A stretch of DNA of 51,365 bases, from positions 1 to 51,365 of the forward strand of contig CAZCEC010000046.1 in assembly GCA_964497615.1 (NCBI GenBank), read 5' to 3'. The stretch comes from CAZCEC01 sp964497615 (GTDB taxonomy: Bacteria; Chloroflexota; Anaerolineae; Anaerolineales; UBA6663). Below are positions 23,985-31,658 of the stretch, in pieces (the first letter of the stretch is position 1; each line of letters starts with the position of its first letter). A program made the translations under genes and the position numbers. The notes below the pieces were generated by a model, which worked only from the letters and a program-made list of their open reading frames with translations, made no database searches and was not told the DNA's origin.

Positions 23985-24215
23985 TTACCGCCTTTCCATC
24001 TCATGCTCTCGTGCGCGGCGGCGCCGGTTAGTGTCCGTCAGCGGGCGCTTGACAACGACGGTCACCCGCCCGCCGCCGGCCGCCAGGAGGACGTTGACGG
24101 CCTCCCAGCCGTCCAACCCCAGCCCATTGAGCTTGGCCTCCACGACTGAGTCCGCAGTCCCAAACACCCCCCCCACCGTGATCACCTTGTATTCCCAGCG
24201 TGTCTCAGCGCTCAT
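23985..24215 (-). CDS. DUF4177 family protein
   Basis: This 76-residue protein contains the DUF4177 signature WEYKVITVGG followed by LGLDGWEAVNVL and a terminal beta-strand VTVVVKRP. A basic tail (RRRRAREHEMERR) follows. DUF4177 proteins are small cytosolic proteins of unknown function. It is encoded one base after the SPFH gene (TGA-C-ATG) and so is tightly coupled to it. Confidence 0.8.
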   Translation of the reverse strand: MSAETRWEYKVITVGGVFGTADSVVEAKLNGLGLDGWEAVNVLLAAGGGRVTVVVKRPLTDTNRRRRAREHEMERR

Positions 24216-24216
24216 G

Positions 24217-25161
24217 TCAGTTCCCCTTGTCACCGCTGCCGGGCACGCCCGCCGTCTTCGCCAGCGCCACCATGCCGCTCAGCCCGCCCAAGTTCATGGT
24301 GTCCACCGCCGAGGAGGGCACGATCACCAGGGCGCCCTTCTCCTTAAGCCCCTCAAACAGCATGTTCATGGCCCGCAGGTGGAGCGCCGTGGGGTCGCCG
24401 TGGTAGGCCACCGCGGCCTCGGCAAAGCTGGCCGCAATCTGCTTCTCGGACTCGCCCAGGATGACCCGCGCCTGCCGTTCGCGCTCGGCCTGCGCCTGGC
24501 GCGACATGGCGTCTTCGAGCTCCTGCGGGATGATGATGTCGCGGATCTCCACACTGTTTACGCTAACACCCCACGGTGTGGTGCGCTCGTCAATGATGTG
24601 CTGCAGTTCGTGGTCGAGCACGTCGCGGCCCACCAGGATGTCGGCCAGCATCTTCTTGCCGATGATGTCGCGCAGCGCAGTCTGCGCCGCCCAGGCGATG
24701 GCCACCCGGTAGTCCTCCACTTCCAGGGCCGCCTTCTTGGCATCCCACACCACCCAGAACAGCACCGCATCCACGTCCACCGGCACGGTGTCCTGGGTCA
24801 GGGTCTTCTCGGCGTTGAAGGGCGTCACCATCACCCGGTGGTCAATCCAGGTCGGAATGGTGTCCAGGATGGGCACGATCCAGAACAGCCCTGGCCCGCG
24901 CAGGCCGCGGAACTTGCCAGCGCGCAGCACCACCGCCTTCTCCCACTCATTGGCGATCTTGAGGGCGAAGAGCACATACAGCCCCGGCGCCAGGATGGCG
25001 GTCAGCGCCGCTCCAATAACCCAGTCGGGTTGGCGCTGGCCATCCAGCACCAGCGCCACGGCGATGGCGGCCATCACGAAAACGAAGAACACGGCCAGCG
25101 ACAACCCATTTACCTGCTTCGCGGCGAGCTGGGTTTGTAGATAGCGGGTGGACTTGTTCAT
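24217..25161 (-). CDS. SPFH/band 7 (slipin-like) membrane protein
   Basis: This 314-residue protein has two N-terminal hydrophobic helices, then a complete band-7 domain: NEWEKAVVLRAGKFRGLRGPG, then DHRVMVTPFNAEKTLTQDTVP, ALRDIIGKKMLADIL and IIDERTTPWGVSVNSVEIRDI. The C-terminal coiled coil (DAMSRQAQAERERQARVIL) ends with GEKQIAASFAEAA-type features of slipins. Slipins form oligomeric scaffolds in membrane microdomains. No NfeD partner gene is adjacent. The ATG at 25161 is one base after the stop of the GntR gene (TAG-C-ATG). Confidence 0.88.
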   Translation of the reverse strand: MNKSTRYLQTQLAAKQVNGLSLAVFFVFVMAAIAVALVLDGQRQPDWVIGAALTAILAPGLYVLFALKIANEWEKAVVLRAGKFRGLRGPGLFWIVPILDTIPTWIDHRVMVTPFNAEKTLTQDTVPVDVDAVLFWVVWDAKKAALEVEDYRVAIAWAAQTALRDIIGKKMLADILVGRDVLDHELQHIIDERTTPWGVSVNSVEIRDIIIPQELEDAMSRQAQAERERQARVILGESEKQIAASFAEAAVAYHGDPTALHLRAMNMLFEGLKEKGALVIVPSSAVDTMNLGGLSGMVALAKTAGVPGSGDKGN

Positions 25162-25162
25162 G

Positions 25163-25552
25163 CTAGTTCTCCTCTGTGGCTCGCGCCAGATAAGGCGCCA
25201 GCGCTTGCTGCAATTCCTGCGGCGAATATCCCAGCCGGTTAGCTTCACTTACCAGGTCACGCACCAGCCGTTCGAGCTTGTTCCGCCGGATAGCCAGCAT
25301 TTCGTCTTCGCCGGGGGTGCTGGCCACGAACGTGCCTTCGCCCCGCCGGGTGGAGATGATGCCCTGGGCATCGAGTTCGCGATAGGCATGCGCCACCGTG
25401 TTGAAGTTCACCGCCAACTCGATCGACAGCGCCCGCATGGTGGGCAGTTGCTCGCCAGCCTTCAGCCGGCCCGATTGGATAAGCCCGATGATTTGCTGCT
25501 CGATCTGGTTGTGAATGGGCACCGGGTCAGCCCGGTCAATCCGTATCTCCAT
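25163..25552 (-). CDS. GntR-family transcriptional regulator, YtrA subfamily
   Basis: This short GntR protein of 129 residues has the winged helix (IHNQIEQQIIGLIQSGRLKAG, then LSIELAVNFNTVAHAYRELDAQGI) and only a small C-terminal helical dimerisation segment (DEMLAIRRNKLERLVRDLV). The short length is the hallmark of the YtrA subfamily, whose members usually repress adjacent ABC transporter operons. Here it is the first gene of a nine-gene operon with two ABC modules. A palindromic operator overlies its own promoter, implying autorepression. Confidence 0.88.
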   Translation of the reverse strand: MEIRIDRADPVPIHNQIEQQIIGLIQSGRLKAGEQLPTMRALSIELAVNFNTVAHAYRELDAQGIISTRRGEGTFVASTPGEDEMLAIRRNKLERLVRDLVSEANRLGYSPQELQQALAPYLARATEEN

Positions 25553-25570
25553 GAACCTGCCTTCAATATT

Positions 25571-25596
25571 ATGCTAGTTATATAGTACACTAGCAT
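25571..25596. promoter_or_regulatory. GntR operator overlapping the operon promoter
   Basis: ATGCTAGT (25571-25578) and ACTAGCAT (25589-25596) form a perfect 8-bp inverted repeat with a 10-bp AT-rich spacer. On the minus strand a plausible TACTAT -10 lies inside it, with TTCAAC 18 bases upstream. Position and symmetry fit a YtrA-type repressor site, 19 bases before the GntR start codon. Confidence 0.7.
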
Positions 25597-25704
25597 TATA
25601 TGATAGTTGAACCGCGAGTCAATGGATTCTTCCCGACGGCAACCTGACATCGGCGGCCGGTGCATACCCAAATCAAACCGCTCATTGCCCCCCTGTTCTG
25701 CACA

Positions 25705-25713
25705 TGGTAGAAT
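25705..25713 (+). promoter_or_regulatory. Extended -10 element (TG-G-TAGAAT)
   Basis: TGGTAGAAT lies about 50 bases upstream of the GTG at 25764. It is divergent from the GntR promoter and has no clear -35. Confidence 0.45.
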
Positions 25714-25763
25714 TCATCACGGCTCATTTTCAGGCCGCCGATCCGCCACTGCGGGGGTGTGTC

Positions 25764-26396
25764 GTGTTTAACTTGTTCGGCAGCAAAGACAAGGGGACCA
25801 AACCCTTCCTGGTCAACGACCACGGCAACTATAACTTTGCCGACCTGCACAAGATGCCGGAGAGCCAGCTCGTGATGCTGGTGCCCCGGCGGACCTGGCA
25901 GCGGCTGCCGGAGTACATCGCCACCTACGAGGCCATCAACCTGGCCGGCCGGTTTGGGGCCGAGCCGGGCGACTACGAGTGGGAGTACGTCGCCAACCCG
26001 GAAGCGGTGCGCTGGTGGCGGCGCGCCTCCACCGGTGAAGAGTCCCTGTATGGCATGGCCGTGGCCGTGCATCGGGGCGACCTTGTCGAACTTTATGGCC
26101 TGGTGGAGGTAGATGAGAACAGCCCCCATTGGCCCGAGTGCATCCCAGAAGAAGCCGCCAACGCCATGCCCGGCCAGGCCAAGCTGACGTCCCGCAACGA
26201 CGGCCGCGCCGAGCGCGAGGTCTTGTATGATCTGTACCGTGAGTATTTTCGCAAGAAGGGTATGCTGACCCTGGACACGCCCGGCCAGTTGGCGCTGCGC
26301 CGCGGCACCATCCGCGAGGTGGAACGCTTTCGCGATGCCCTGCGCGGGCTGATCGAGCGCGCGGGCAAGGTGCGGCTGCCGTCGGAATCCCGGTGA
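25764..26396 (+). CDS. Conserved hypothetical protein
   Basis: I do not recognise this protein of about 210 residues. It is soluble, with no signal peptide or membrane segment. It has a beta-rich N-terminal half, acidic patches (LVEVDENSPHWPECIPEEAAN) and a basic, helical C-terminus (LYREYFRKKGMLTLDTPGQ). The GTG at 25764 is preferred: it follows GCGGGGG at a suitable distance and starts with a plausible MFNLFGSKDKG. An ATG at 25704 in the same frame coincides with the -10 element. It is followed 22 bp later by a GNAT-like gene, probably in the same transcript. Confidence 0.6.
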   Translation: MFNLFGSKDKGTKPFLVNDHGNYNFADLHKMPESQLVMLVPRRTWQRLPEYIATYEAINLAGRFGAEPGDYEWEYVANPEAVRWWRRASTGEESLYGMAVAVHRGDLVELYGLVEVDENSPHWPECIPEEAANAMPGQAKLTSRNDGRAEREVLYDLYREYFRKKGMLTLDTPGQLALRRGTIREVERFRDALRGLIERAGKVRLPSESR

Positions 26397-26418
26397 TTGA
26401 CCGACAGGTCATCTGAAG

Positions 26419-27480
26419 ATGATTCGGTCGTTTGACTGGCGCGATGTTGGCCTGGTCAAGACCCTGGCCGACCGCGGCATCTGTCTCGATTCAGAAACCG
26501 GCCTCACCCAAGGCAATCATCCCCTCCAGCACGCCCTGCTGGCGTATCTGATGCCCATGGCCGGCGCGCCCACGCTCATCTGGCGCGCGGACGGCAACCA
26601 CCAGGCCGCCTTTGGGCAGCTTCGCCACCGGCCGGGCGAAGGCCACGCGCGGGTGCTCTATATCGCGCCCGCGGCCGGCGACCAGGATGCTGGCTGGCAG
26701 CACGTCATTGAGCGGCTGGCGGTAGAGGCCGGGGAGCGCCGGGCCCAGAATCTCATCGCTGAGGTCAACGAGAAGAGCCCGGAATTCGAGACCCTGCGCC
26801 AAACCGGCTTCGCCATCTACGCCCGCCAGACCCTGTGGAAGCTCGCGCCCGGCGCCCCGCCGCGCCCCGCCGCGCCGCGGGTGCCCCTGCGCCCGGCCAC
26901 CCGCGCCGACTCGATTGCGGTGAGCACCCTGTACAGCAACGTGGTGCCGCGGCTCGTGCAGCAGGTGGAACCCGGGCCACAGCATATCGAGCGCGGCTAT
27001 GTTCTCTATGAAGCCGGCGAGTTGGTGGCTTACCTGGACGTGCGCCGCGGGCCGCTGGGCGTATGGGTGGAGCCGTTCCTGCACCCCGAGGCCGACGAGG
27101 TTTCGGCGGGCGTGCTGCACACCGGCTTGGAGATGATGGCCCACTCCGAAAAGCCGTTGTACATCTGTGTCCGCCGCTACCAGAACTGGCTGCAGGATGT
27201 GGCGGCGGAGGCGGGCTTTGAAGCGGTGAGCGCGCAGGCGGTGATGGTCAAGCGGCTGGCGGTGCGCCTGGCCGAGCCTGTGCTCAAGCCGCTGCCGGTG
27301 GTGGAAGGGCAGGTGCCCACGCCCATCACCAGCGCCCAATACCAGAATTTGGCCGACGACCGGCGGGGCTCCGCAAACGCCCGCCCCAGACACTTACCGG
27401 ACTGGCAACGGACCCATGCAAAGACGAATTACCGACGACCTCGAAGCCTTAATGAGGGTCATCCCCACCCCAATATGTGA
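26419..27480 (+). CDS. Probable tandem GNAT-fold protein
   Basis: This protein has 353 residues. It begins with IRSFDWRDVGLVKTLADRGI and contains two segments resembling GNAT acetyltransferase halves: about 50-145 (ARVLYIAPAAGDQDAGWQHV, then LRQTGFAIYARQTLWKL) and about 155-290 (VPLRPATRADSIAV, then LQDVAAEAGFEAVSAQAVMV). The classical Q/RxxGxG/A acetyl-CoA loop is not obvious, so enzymatic activity is uncertain. Such proteins precede other Chloroflexota housekeeping genes as uncharacterised GNAT-like proteins. The last 22 codons overlap the next gene by 65 bp, an unusually long overlap. Confidence 0.6.
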   Translation: MIRSFDWRDVGLVKTLADRGICLDSETGLTQGNHPLQHALLAYLMPMAGAPTLIWRADGNHQAAFGQLRHRPGEGHARVLYIAPAAGDQDAGWQHVIERLAVEAGERRAQNLIAEVNEKSPEFETLRQTGFAIYARQTLWKLAPGAPPRPAAPRVPLRPATRADSIAVSTLYSNVVPRLVQQVEPGPQHIERGYVLYEAGELVAYLDVRRGPLGVWVEPFLHPEADEVSAGVLHTGLEMMAHSEKPLYICVRRYQNWLQDVAAEAGFEAVSAQAVMVKRLAVRLAEPVLKPLPVVEGQVPTPITSAQYQNLADDRRGSANARPRHLPDWQRTHAKTNYRRPRSLNEGHPHPNM

Positions 27481-30382
27481 GCGCCTGCGGACCCTCAACC
27501 GTTCTGACGAACTGCTAGAAGTCATCCTCGACCTGGGCCGGCTGCCAACCGCCCGCTACATCGACGGCGAGGTCGTGCTGGCCGAGACCGAAGTAAGCCA
27601 CGCCGACCTGGACTATGTTATCACCCGGATCGGCGACTTCGACGCCGACAATCGCGCCGGCATGGAGCGCACCCTGCACCGCATCAGCGGCATCCGCAAC
27701 CGCCGCGGGCAGGTGGTGGGCCTCACCTGCCGCGTGGGCCGCGCCGTCTACGGCACCATCGAGATCATCGAAGACATCGTCCAGAGCGGCAAGAACATCC
27801 TGCTGTTGGGTCGTCCGGGCGTCGGCAAATGCATTACCGGGGACAGCCTGGTACTTACCGACGACGGCCTGCTTTCATTGGCCGAGCTCATACCGGACGG
27901 GTTGGTAGACGATGCGTTTGCGCCCATCGAGGGGCGGGCCTATGGCGCGCATGGGCTGGAGTCCGTCTCGCACGCGTACAGCGGTGGCCTATCCCGCACC
28001 CTGCGCCTCGCTACACGCCAGGGCTTCACCATCGAGGGAACGCCCGAACATCCCCTTGTGGCGCTCACCGAAGCCGGCGAATTGGCTTTCCGCCGCCTGG
28101 ATGAACTCAAGCCCGGCGATTATCTCGCCATTCAACGCGGGCAGCAGTGCTTTGGCACGCGCGTCCGCCTGCCGCACTTTGACTTCACCCGGCGCACAAA
28201 TGCGCACGACACCCGCCTGCCCGAAGAGTTGAATGAAGACCTGGCGCGTTTCTTAGGCTATCTGGTGGCTGAGGGAACGTTGAGCATGGACAACCAGGTG
28301 TACTTCAGCCACACCGATCCCGAGATCCAGGCCGACATGGCCGGTCTGACTGAAGGCCTGTTTGGGTTGACCTTGCGCCGGCACCTGTACCACGGCCGCT
28401 GGAACGGCAAAGACTTCCGCATCTTCGGCGTGAAGTTTCGCCGCTTCCTGGCTCACCTGGGTCTGCTGCAAGGCACCGCCGCCAGCAAGCAGCTCCCGCC
28501 TTGCATCCTGACGGCCCCCAAGTCCATCGTGACCGCCTTCTTGTGCGCCTTATTCGAAGGCGACGGTAGTATCTATGCGCCGGGCCGGATTGAACTGGCA
28601 TCTGCTTCTCAACAACTCGCAGCGCAATTGCATGTGCTGCTGCTGAATTACGGGATTGTGGGGAACCTCCGCGCCAAGTACAACGCCGACTATGACCGGC
28701 ATTACTACACGGTTACCCTGTTAGGTGAAGACGTCATCCGCTTCGCAGATGAAATCGGGTTCTTGTCCACCACCAAGCGGGGCAAGTTGGCGCACTATGC
28801 CGCTGCCATTCAAGCCAGCGAACGCAACCCGAACCTGGATGTGCTGCCCCACCAAAATGATAGGTTGCGGGCGTTGCGGGCGCGGCTGAGCACAACTTCA
28901 GACACGTTTTACCGATTCACCAAGTCTGATAATCGCGCCCCAAGCTATCGCTCGCTCGAAACCATTCTGGCCGAAGCCCGCTCCGTGGCAGACGATCCCG
29001 CCTACCAGAGTTTGGTCCGTCTGCGGGACGCGAACTACTTCTTCGATCCGGTGCGTGAAATCGCCGAGGGCGAGGCCTACGTCTACGATCTGACCGTGCC
29101 GGGCACGCACTCATTCTTTGCCAATGGCTTCGTGAGCCATAACACGACGATGCTCAGGGAGGCCGCCCGCATCCTGGCCGACAAGAAGCGCGTGGTCATC
29201 GTGGACACCTCCAACGAGATCGGCGGCGACGGCGACGTGCCGCACCCCGCCGTGGGCCGCGCCCGCCGCATGCAGGTGGCCCAGCCCTCGCTCCAGCACG
29301 AAGTGATGATCGAAGCGGTGGAGAACCACAACCCCGAAGTCATCGTCATCGACGAGATCGGGCGCCAGTTGGAGGCCGAGGCGGCCCGCACCATCGCCGA
29401 GCGCGGCGTGCAGCTCATCGGCACCGCCCACGGCAACACCCTCGAAAATATCCTGCTCAATCCCACCCTGGCCGACCTGGTGGGCGGCATCGAAAGCGTC
29501 ACCCTCTCCGACGAGGAGGCCCGCCGCCGCGGCACGCAGAAGACGGTGCTGGAGCGCCGCTCGCCGCCCACCTTCGATGTCCTGATCGAAATCCAGCAGC
29601 GCGAAAACCTGAGCGTCCACAACGACGTGGCCGCCGCGGTCGATTCGTTCCTGCGCGGGCGGCCGGTGCCGCCGGAGCGCCGCTACCGCGATGAGACCGA
29701 CGAACTGCACATCGAGACCCCGCCGCCCGAGGCCTTGGGCCGCTGGGGGGGCAACGGCCGCGGCGCGCTGGGCCGGTCCGACCGCCCCCGCGAGACGCCG
29801 CCACCCGTGGCCCCGGCTTGGGAAGCGCGCGGCCGGGCGCCGGGCGCCCGCGAAGGCCAAGGCGGTTACGCTGGCGAGGCCGAGCGCGGATACGGCGCGC
29901 CGCCCTCCACCGCCGGGCTCCAAACCCTTCGCATCTACGCCTACGGGGTGGCCCGCAACCGGCTGGAGCAGGCCGCCAAGCGCATGCGCCTGCCCGCCAT
30001 CGTCACCGAGGACCTGGATGAAGCCCAGGCCCTGGTGACCCTGAAGGCCTATTACCGTCGCCACCAGAAGATCGTGGGCGACGCGGAGGAGCGCGGCCTG
30101 CCCATCTACGTCCTGCGGGCCAATACCGTCAGCCAGATGGAGAACTTCCTCTCCGACCTGTTCAACCTGAGCGAGCCCACCCCCGAAGAGAGCGCCGATC
30201 AGGCCCTGGCCGAGACCCAGCAGGCCATCACCGCTGTGCTGGGCGGCACCGCCTCGGTGGACCTGCCGCCGGCCTCGGCCTATGTGCGCCGCTTGCAGCA
30301 CGAGATGGCGCGCAAGGCCAACCTGATCTCGCACTCCTACGGCAAGGAGCCGCGCCGGCGCGTCCGCATCTTTAGGGATTAG
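27416..30382 (+). CDS. R3H-domain AAA ATPase (Ycf45/SpoIIIAA-like) interrupted by an intein
   Basis: This 988-residue precursor has an N-extein of 1-138, an intein of 139-576 and a C-extein of 577-988. Joined, the exteins form a 550-residue R3H-type ATPase with Walker A GRPGVGK|TT and Walker B VIVIDEIG. Between them are the SpoIIIAA-like features NEIGGDGDVPHPAVGRARRM and HGNTLENILLNPTLADLVGG. A C-terminal R3H nucleic-acid-binding motif (R958xxxH962) follows. Before the R3H domain lies a Gly/Arg/Pro-rich linker of about 80 residues. The family (Ycf45 in plastids and cyanobacteria) is poorly characterised. Binding of single-stranded nucleic acid is expected from R3H. Without splicing the P-loop is split, so activity should depend on intein removal. 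The next gene tmk overlaps the stop by one base (TAGTG). Confidence 0.92.
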   Translation: MQRRITDDLEALMRVIPTPICERLRTLNRSDELLEVILDLGRLPTARYIDGEVVLAETEVSHADLDYVITRIGDFDADNRAGMERTLHRISGIRNRRGQVVGLTCRVGRAVYGTIEIIEDIVQSGKNILLLGRPGVGKCITGDSLVLTDDGLLSLAELIPDGLVDDAFAPIEGRAYGAHGLESVSHAYSGGLSRTLRLATRQGFTIEGTPEHPLVALTEAGELAFRRLDELKPGDYLAIQRGQQCFGTRVRLPHFDFTRRTNAHDTRLPEELNEDLARFLGYLVAEGTLSMDNQVYFSHTDPEIQADMAGLTEGLFGLTLRRHLYHGRWNGKDFRIFGVKFRRFLAHLGLLQGTAASKQLPPCILTAPKSIVTAFLCALFEGDGSIYAPGRIELASASQQLAAQLHVLLLNYGIVGNLRAKYNADYDRHYYTVTLLGEDVIRFADEIGFLSTTKRGKLAHYAAAIQASERNPNLDVLPHQNDRLRALRARLSTTSDTFYRFTKSDNRAPSYRSLETILAEARSVADDPAYQSLVRLRDANYFFDPVREIAEGEAYVYDLTVPGTHSFFANGFVSHNTTMLREAARILADKKRVVIVDTSNEIGGDGDVPHPAVGRARRMQVAQPSLQHEVMIEAVENHNPEVIVIDEIGRQLEAEAARTIAERGVQLIGTAHGNTLENILLNPTLADLVGGIESVTLSDEEARRRGTQKTVLERRSPPTFDVLIEIQQRENLSVHNDVAAAVDSFLRGRPVPPERRYRDETDELHIETPPPEALGRWGGNGRGALGRSDRPRETPPPVAPAWEARGRAPGAREGQGGYAGEAERGYGAPPSTAGLQTLRIYAYGVARNRLEQAAKRMRLPAIVTEDLDEAQALVTLKAYYRRHQKIVGDAEERGLPIYVLRANTVSQMENFLSDLFNLSEPTPEESADQALAETQQAITAVLGGTASVDLPPASAYVRRLQHEMARKANLISHSYGKEPRRRVRIFRD
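27830..29143 (+). mobile_element. Intein with LAGLIDADG homing endonuclease domain, in the host Walker A motif
   Basis: This 438-residue in-frame insertion lies between K138 and T577 of the P-loop lysine-threonine pair. It has all the splicing blocks. Block A starts CITGDSLVLTDDGLLSL (C139 nucleophile). Block B is TPEHP (T209, H212). Block F is VYDLTVPGTHSFFANG. Block G is FVSHN, ending H575-N576, and the +1 residue is Thr. The central endonuclease has two LAGLIDADG motifs, LGYLVAEG (280-287, E286) and LFEGDGS (379-385, D383), so it looks intact and able to home. Its GC content is visibly lower than that of the flanking extein, consistent with horizontal arrival. Confidence 0.93.
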
Positions 30383-31008
30383 TGGGCTACTTCATCACCT
30401 TCGAGGGCCCCGACGGCTCCGGCAAATCCACCCAGATCCAGGGGCTGGCGGAGCACCTGCGCGGGCGCGGGCTCGACGTGCTGCTGACGCGCGAACCTGG
30501 CGGCACGGCTATCAGCGAGGAAATTCGCACGCTGCTGCATGACCTTCGGCACGCCGACATGGCGCCGCGCGCCGAGATCCTGCTGTACTCCGCCGCGCGC
30601 GCCCAACTCGTCGCTCAGATCATCCGCCCGCACCTGGAGACGGGCGGGTTGGCGCTCAGCGACCGCTATGCCGATAGCACATTGGCCTATCAAGGTTACG
30701 GCCACGGCCTGGACCTGGACACCCTGCGCCTGATCACGACCTTTGCCACCGCTGGGCTGCGGCCCAACCTGACCCTGCTATTTGACATTGATGCGGAAGA
30801 GGGGCTGCGCCGCCGCCAGCACGGCGGCGTGGAGTGGAACCGGCTGGACGCCTACGACCTGGACTTCCACCGCCGGGTGCGCGCCGGCTACCTTGAACTG
30901 GTCAAAACCGAGCCGGAGCGCTGGGTGTGCCTGGACGCCACCCAGGACCGCGACGCCCTGCAAGCCGAGGTGTGCCGGGTAGTGCTGGAGCATTTAGGGA
31001 TTGAGTGA
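30382..31008 (+). CDS. tmk: Thymidylate kinase
   Basis: This 208-residue enzyme phosphorylates dTMP to dTDP using ATP. It has the P-loop GPDGSGKST at residues 9-17, REPGGTAISEEIR, the DR(Y/F) motif in SDRYADSTLAYQGYG and a lid region (GLRRRQHGGVEWNRLD). The GTG start overlaps the stop of the R3H ATPase (TAGTG), so the two are coupled. Its TGA lies in the loop of a perfect hairpin shared with the converging FmdB-like gene. Essential for DNA synthesis. Confidence 0.95.
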   Translation: MGYFITFEGPDGSGKSTQIQGLAEHLRGRGLDVLLTREPGGTAISEEIRTLLHDLRHADMAPRAEILLYSAARAQLVAQIIRPHLETGGLALSDRYADSTLAYQGYGHGLDLDTLRLITTFATAGLRPNLTLLFDIDAEEGLRRRQHGGVEWNRLDAYDLDFHRRVRAGYLELVKTEPERWVCLDATQDRDALQAEVCRVVLEHLGIE

Positions 31009-31021
31009 ACTCAATCCCTAA
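30994..31021. terminator. Bidirectional terminator hairpin containing both converging stop codons
   Basis: TTAGGGATTGAG (30994-31005) and CTCAATCCCTAA (31010-31021) form a perfect 12-bp stem with a TGAA loop. The tmk stop is bases 31006-31008 of the loop and the opposite gene's TAG stop (31018-31020) is in the stem. Confidence 0.8.
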
Positions 31022-31434
31022 TAATCATCATCCATCCCCCCGCCCATGCCACCACCCATGTCGCCGCCCATGCCCTCGCTCAACTCCGGCATGGACTGCT
31101 CGATGCTCTCGGGGTCCTCACCCGATTCCAGCCGGCTGGTGATCTCGTCGAACTCGGGCGGCAGGTCCTCGCCCATCTCCGAGCCCATCTTGCGCATGGC
31201 GCGCGCCAGCGACTTCGGGTCGTTCTCATCCACGTCGCCAAAGAATGACGGGTCCGACATATCGTCCAGCCGGCGGTCTTCGCTCTTGGCGATGCGGACC
31301 TTGTTGATCAGCCGGCTGAGTTGGTCGCTGCCGCACACCGGGCAGGCCACTGGCTTAACCCCATATTCGGCGTAGCTTTGCCGGATGCTCACCCGATTCT
31401 TACAGTTTCGGCAACGATAATCGTACAGTGGCAT
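31018..31434 (-). CDS. FmdB-type zinc ribbon protein
   Basis: This 138-residue protein starts MPLYDYRCRNCKNRVSIRQS and continues with CPVC, giving two CxxC knuckles (C8, C11 and the later pair). This is the FmdB/CxxC_CXXC_SSSS regulatory zinc-ribbon domain. The rest is acidic with a Gly/Met-rich tail (GMGGDMGGGMGGGMDDDY). The ATG at 31434 is the family start. An in-frame upstream extension to 31545 has no similarity. These proteins are small, of unresolved function, sometimes linked to formamide or amide metabolism, which is not evident here. Confidence 0.85.
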   Translation of the reverse strand: MPLYDYRCRNCKNRVSIRQSYAEYGVKPVACPVCGSDQLSRLINKVRIAKSEDRRLDDMSDPSFFGDVDENDPKSLARAMRKMGSEMGEDLPPEFDEITSRLESGEDPESIEQSMPELSEGMGGDMGGGMGGGMDDDY

Positions 31435-31516
31435 AGTGATAGTCACCTTCCAGGCTAAAGACTTCTCATCAACGGATATAGCGGATTGAATGGATTTTGA
31501 GACAATTAATCCATCC

Positions 31517-31534
31517 GTTTCATCAGTTTCACAG
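31517..31534. repeat. Two-unit 9-bp-period repeat upstream of gmk
   Basis: GTTTCATCA and GTTTCACAG are adjacent, in the gap between the FmdB-like gene and gmk. They belong to the general class of 9-bp-period words in this contig. Confidence 0.35.
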
Positions 31535-31578
31535 GAACGCCCCACCTGCCTCCATCCTTTCGGGGGTTGTGGGGTCCG

Positions 31579-31637
31579 TTGACGAAATGACTCTGATAGA
31601 CGACCTTTGACGAAATCAGCTCGCGACCTATTATAAT
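31579..31637 (+). promoter_or_regulatory. gmk promoter with a duplicated TTGACGAAAT word
   Basis: TATAAT (31632-31637) is preceded by TTGACG at 31607 (19-bp spacer; 16 bp if TATTAT at 31629 is used). The word TTGACGAAAT occurs at 31579 and again at 31607, 28 bp apart, which could be a direct-repeat operator or two alternative -35 regions. The ATG follows 22 bases after the -10. Confidence 0.55.
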
Positions 31638-31658
31638 AGTCGTCCGGCCATTTTCAAG

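Noticed and set aside
19403..25552. Bacteriocin or lantibiotic cluster
   Set aside because: An intramembrane protease and ABC exporters are present, but no precursor peptide or modification enzyme was found in or near the operon. The C39-like peptidase at 17016 is a separate, membrane-anchored TPR protein.
25553..25763. Replication origin at the strand switch
   Set aside because: No TTATNCACA DnaA-box cluster and no AT-rich unwinding region beyond the GntR operator were seen, and dnaA is absent. Only the strand pattern and the parS site hint at it.
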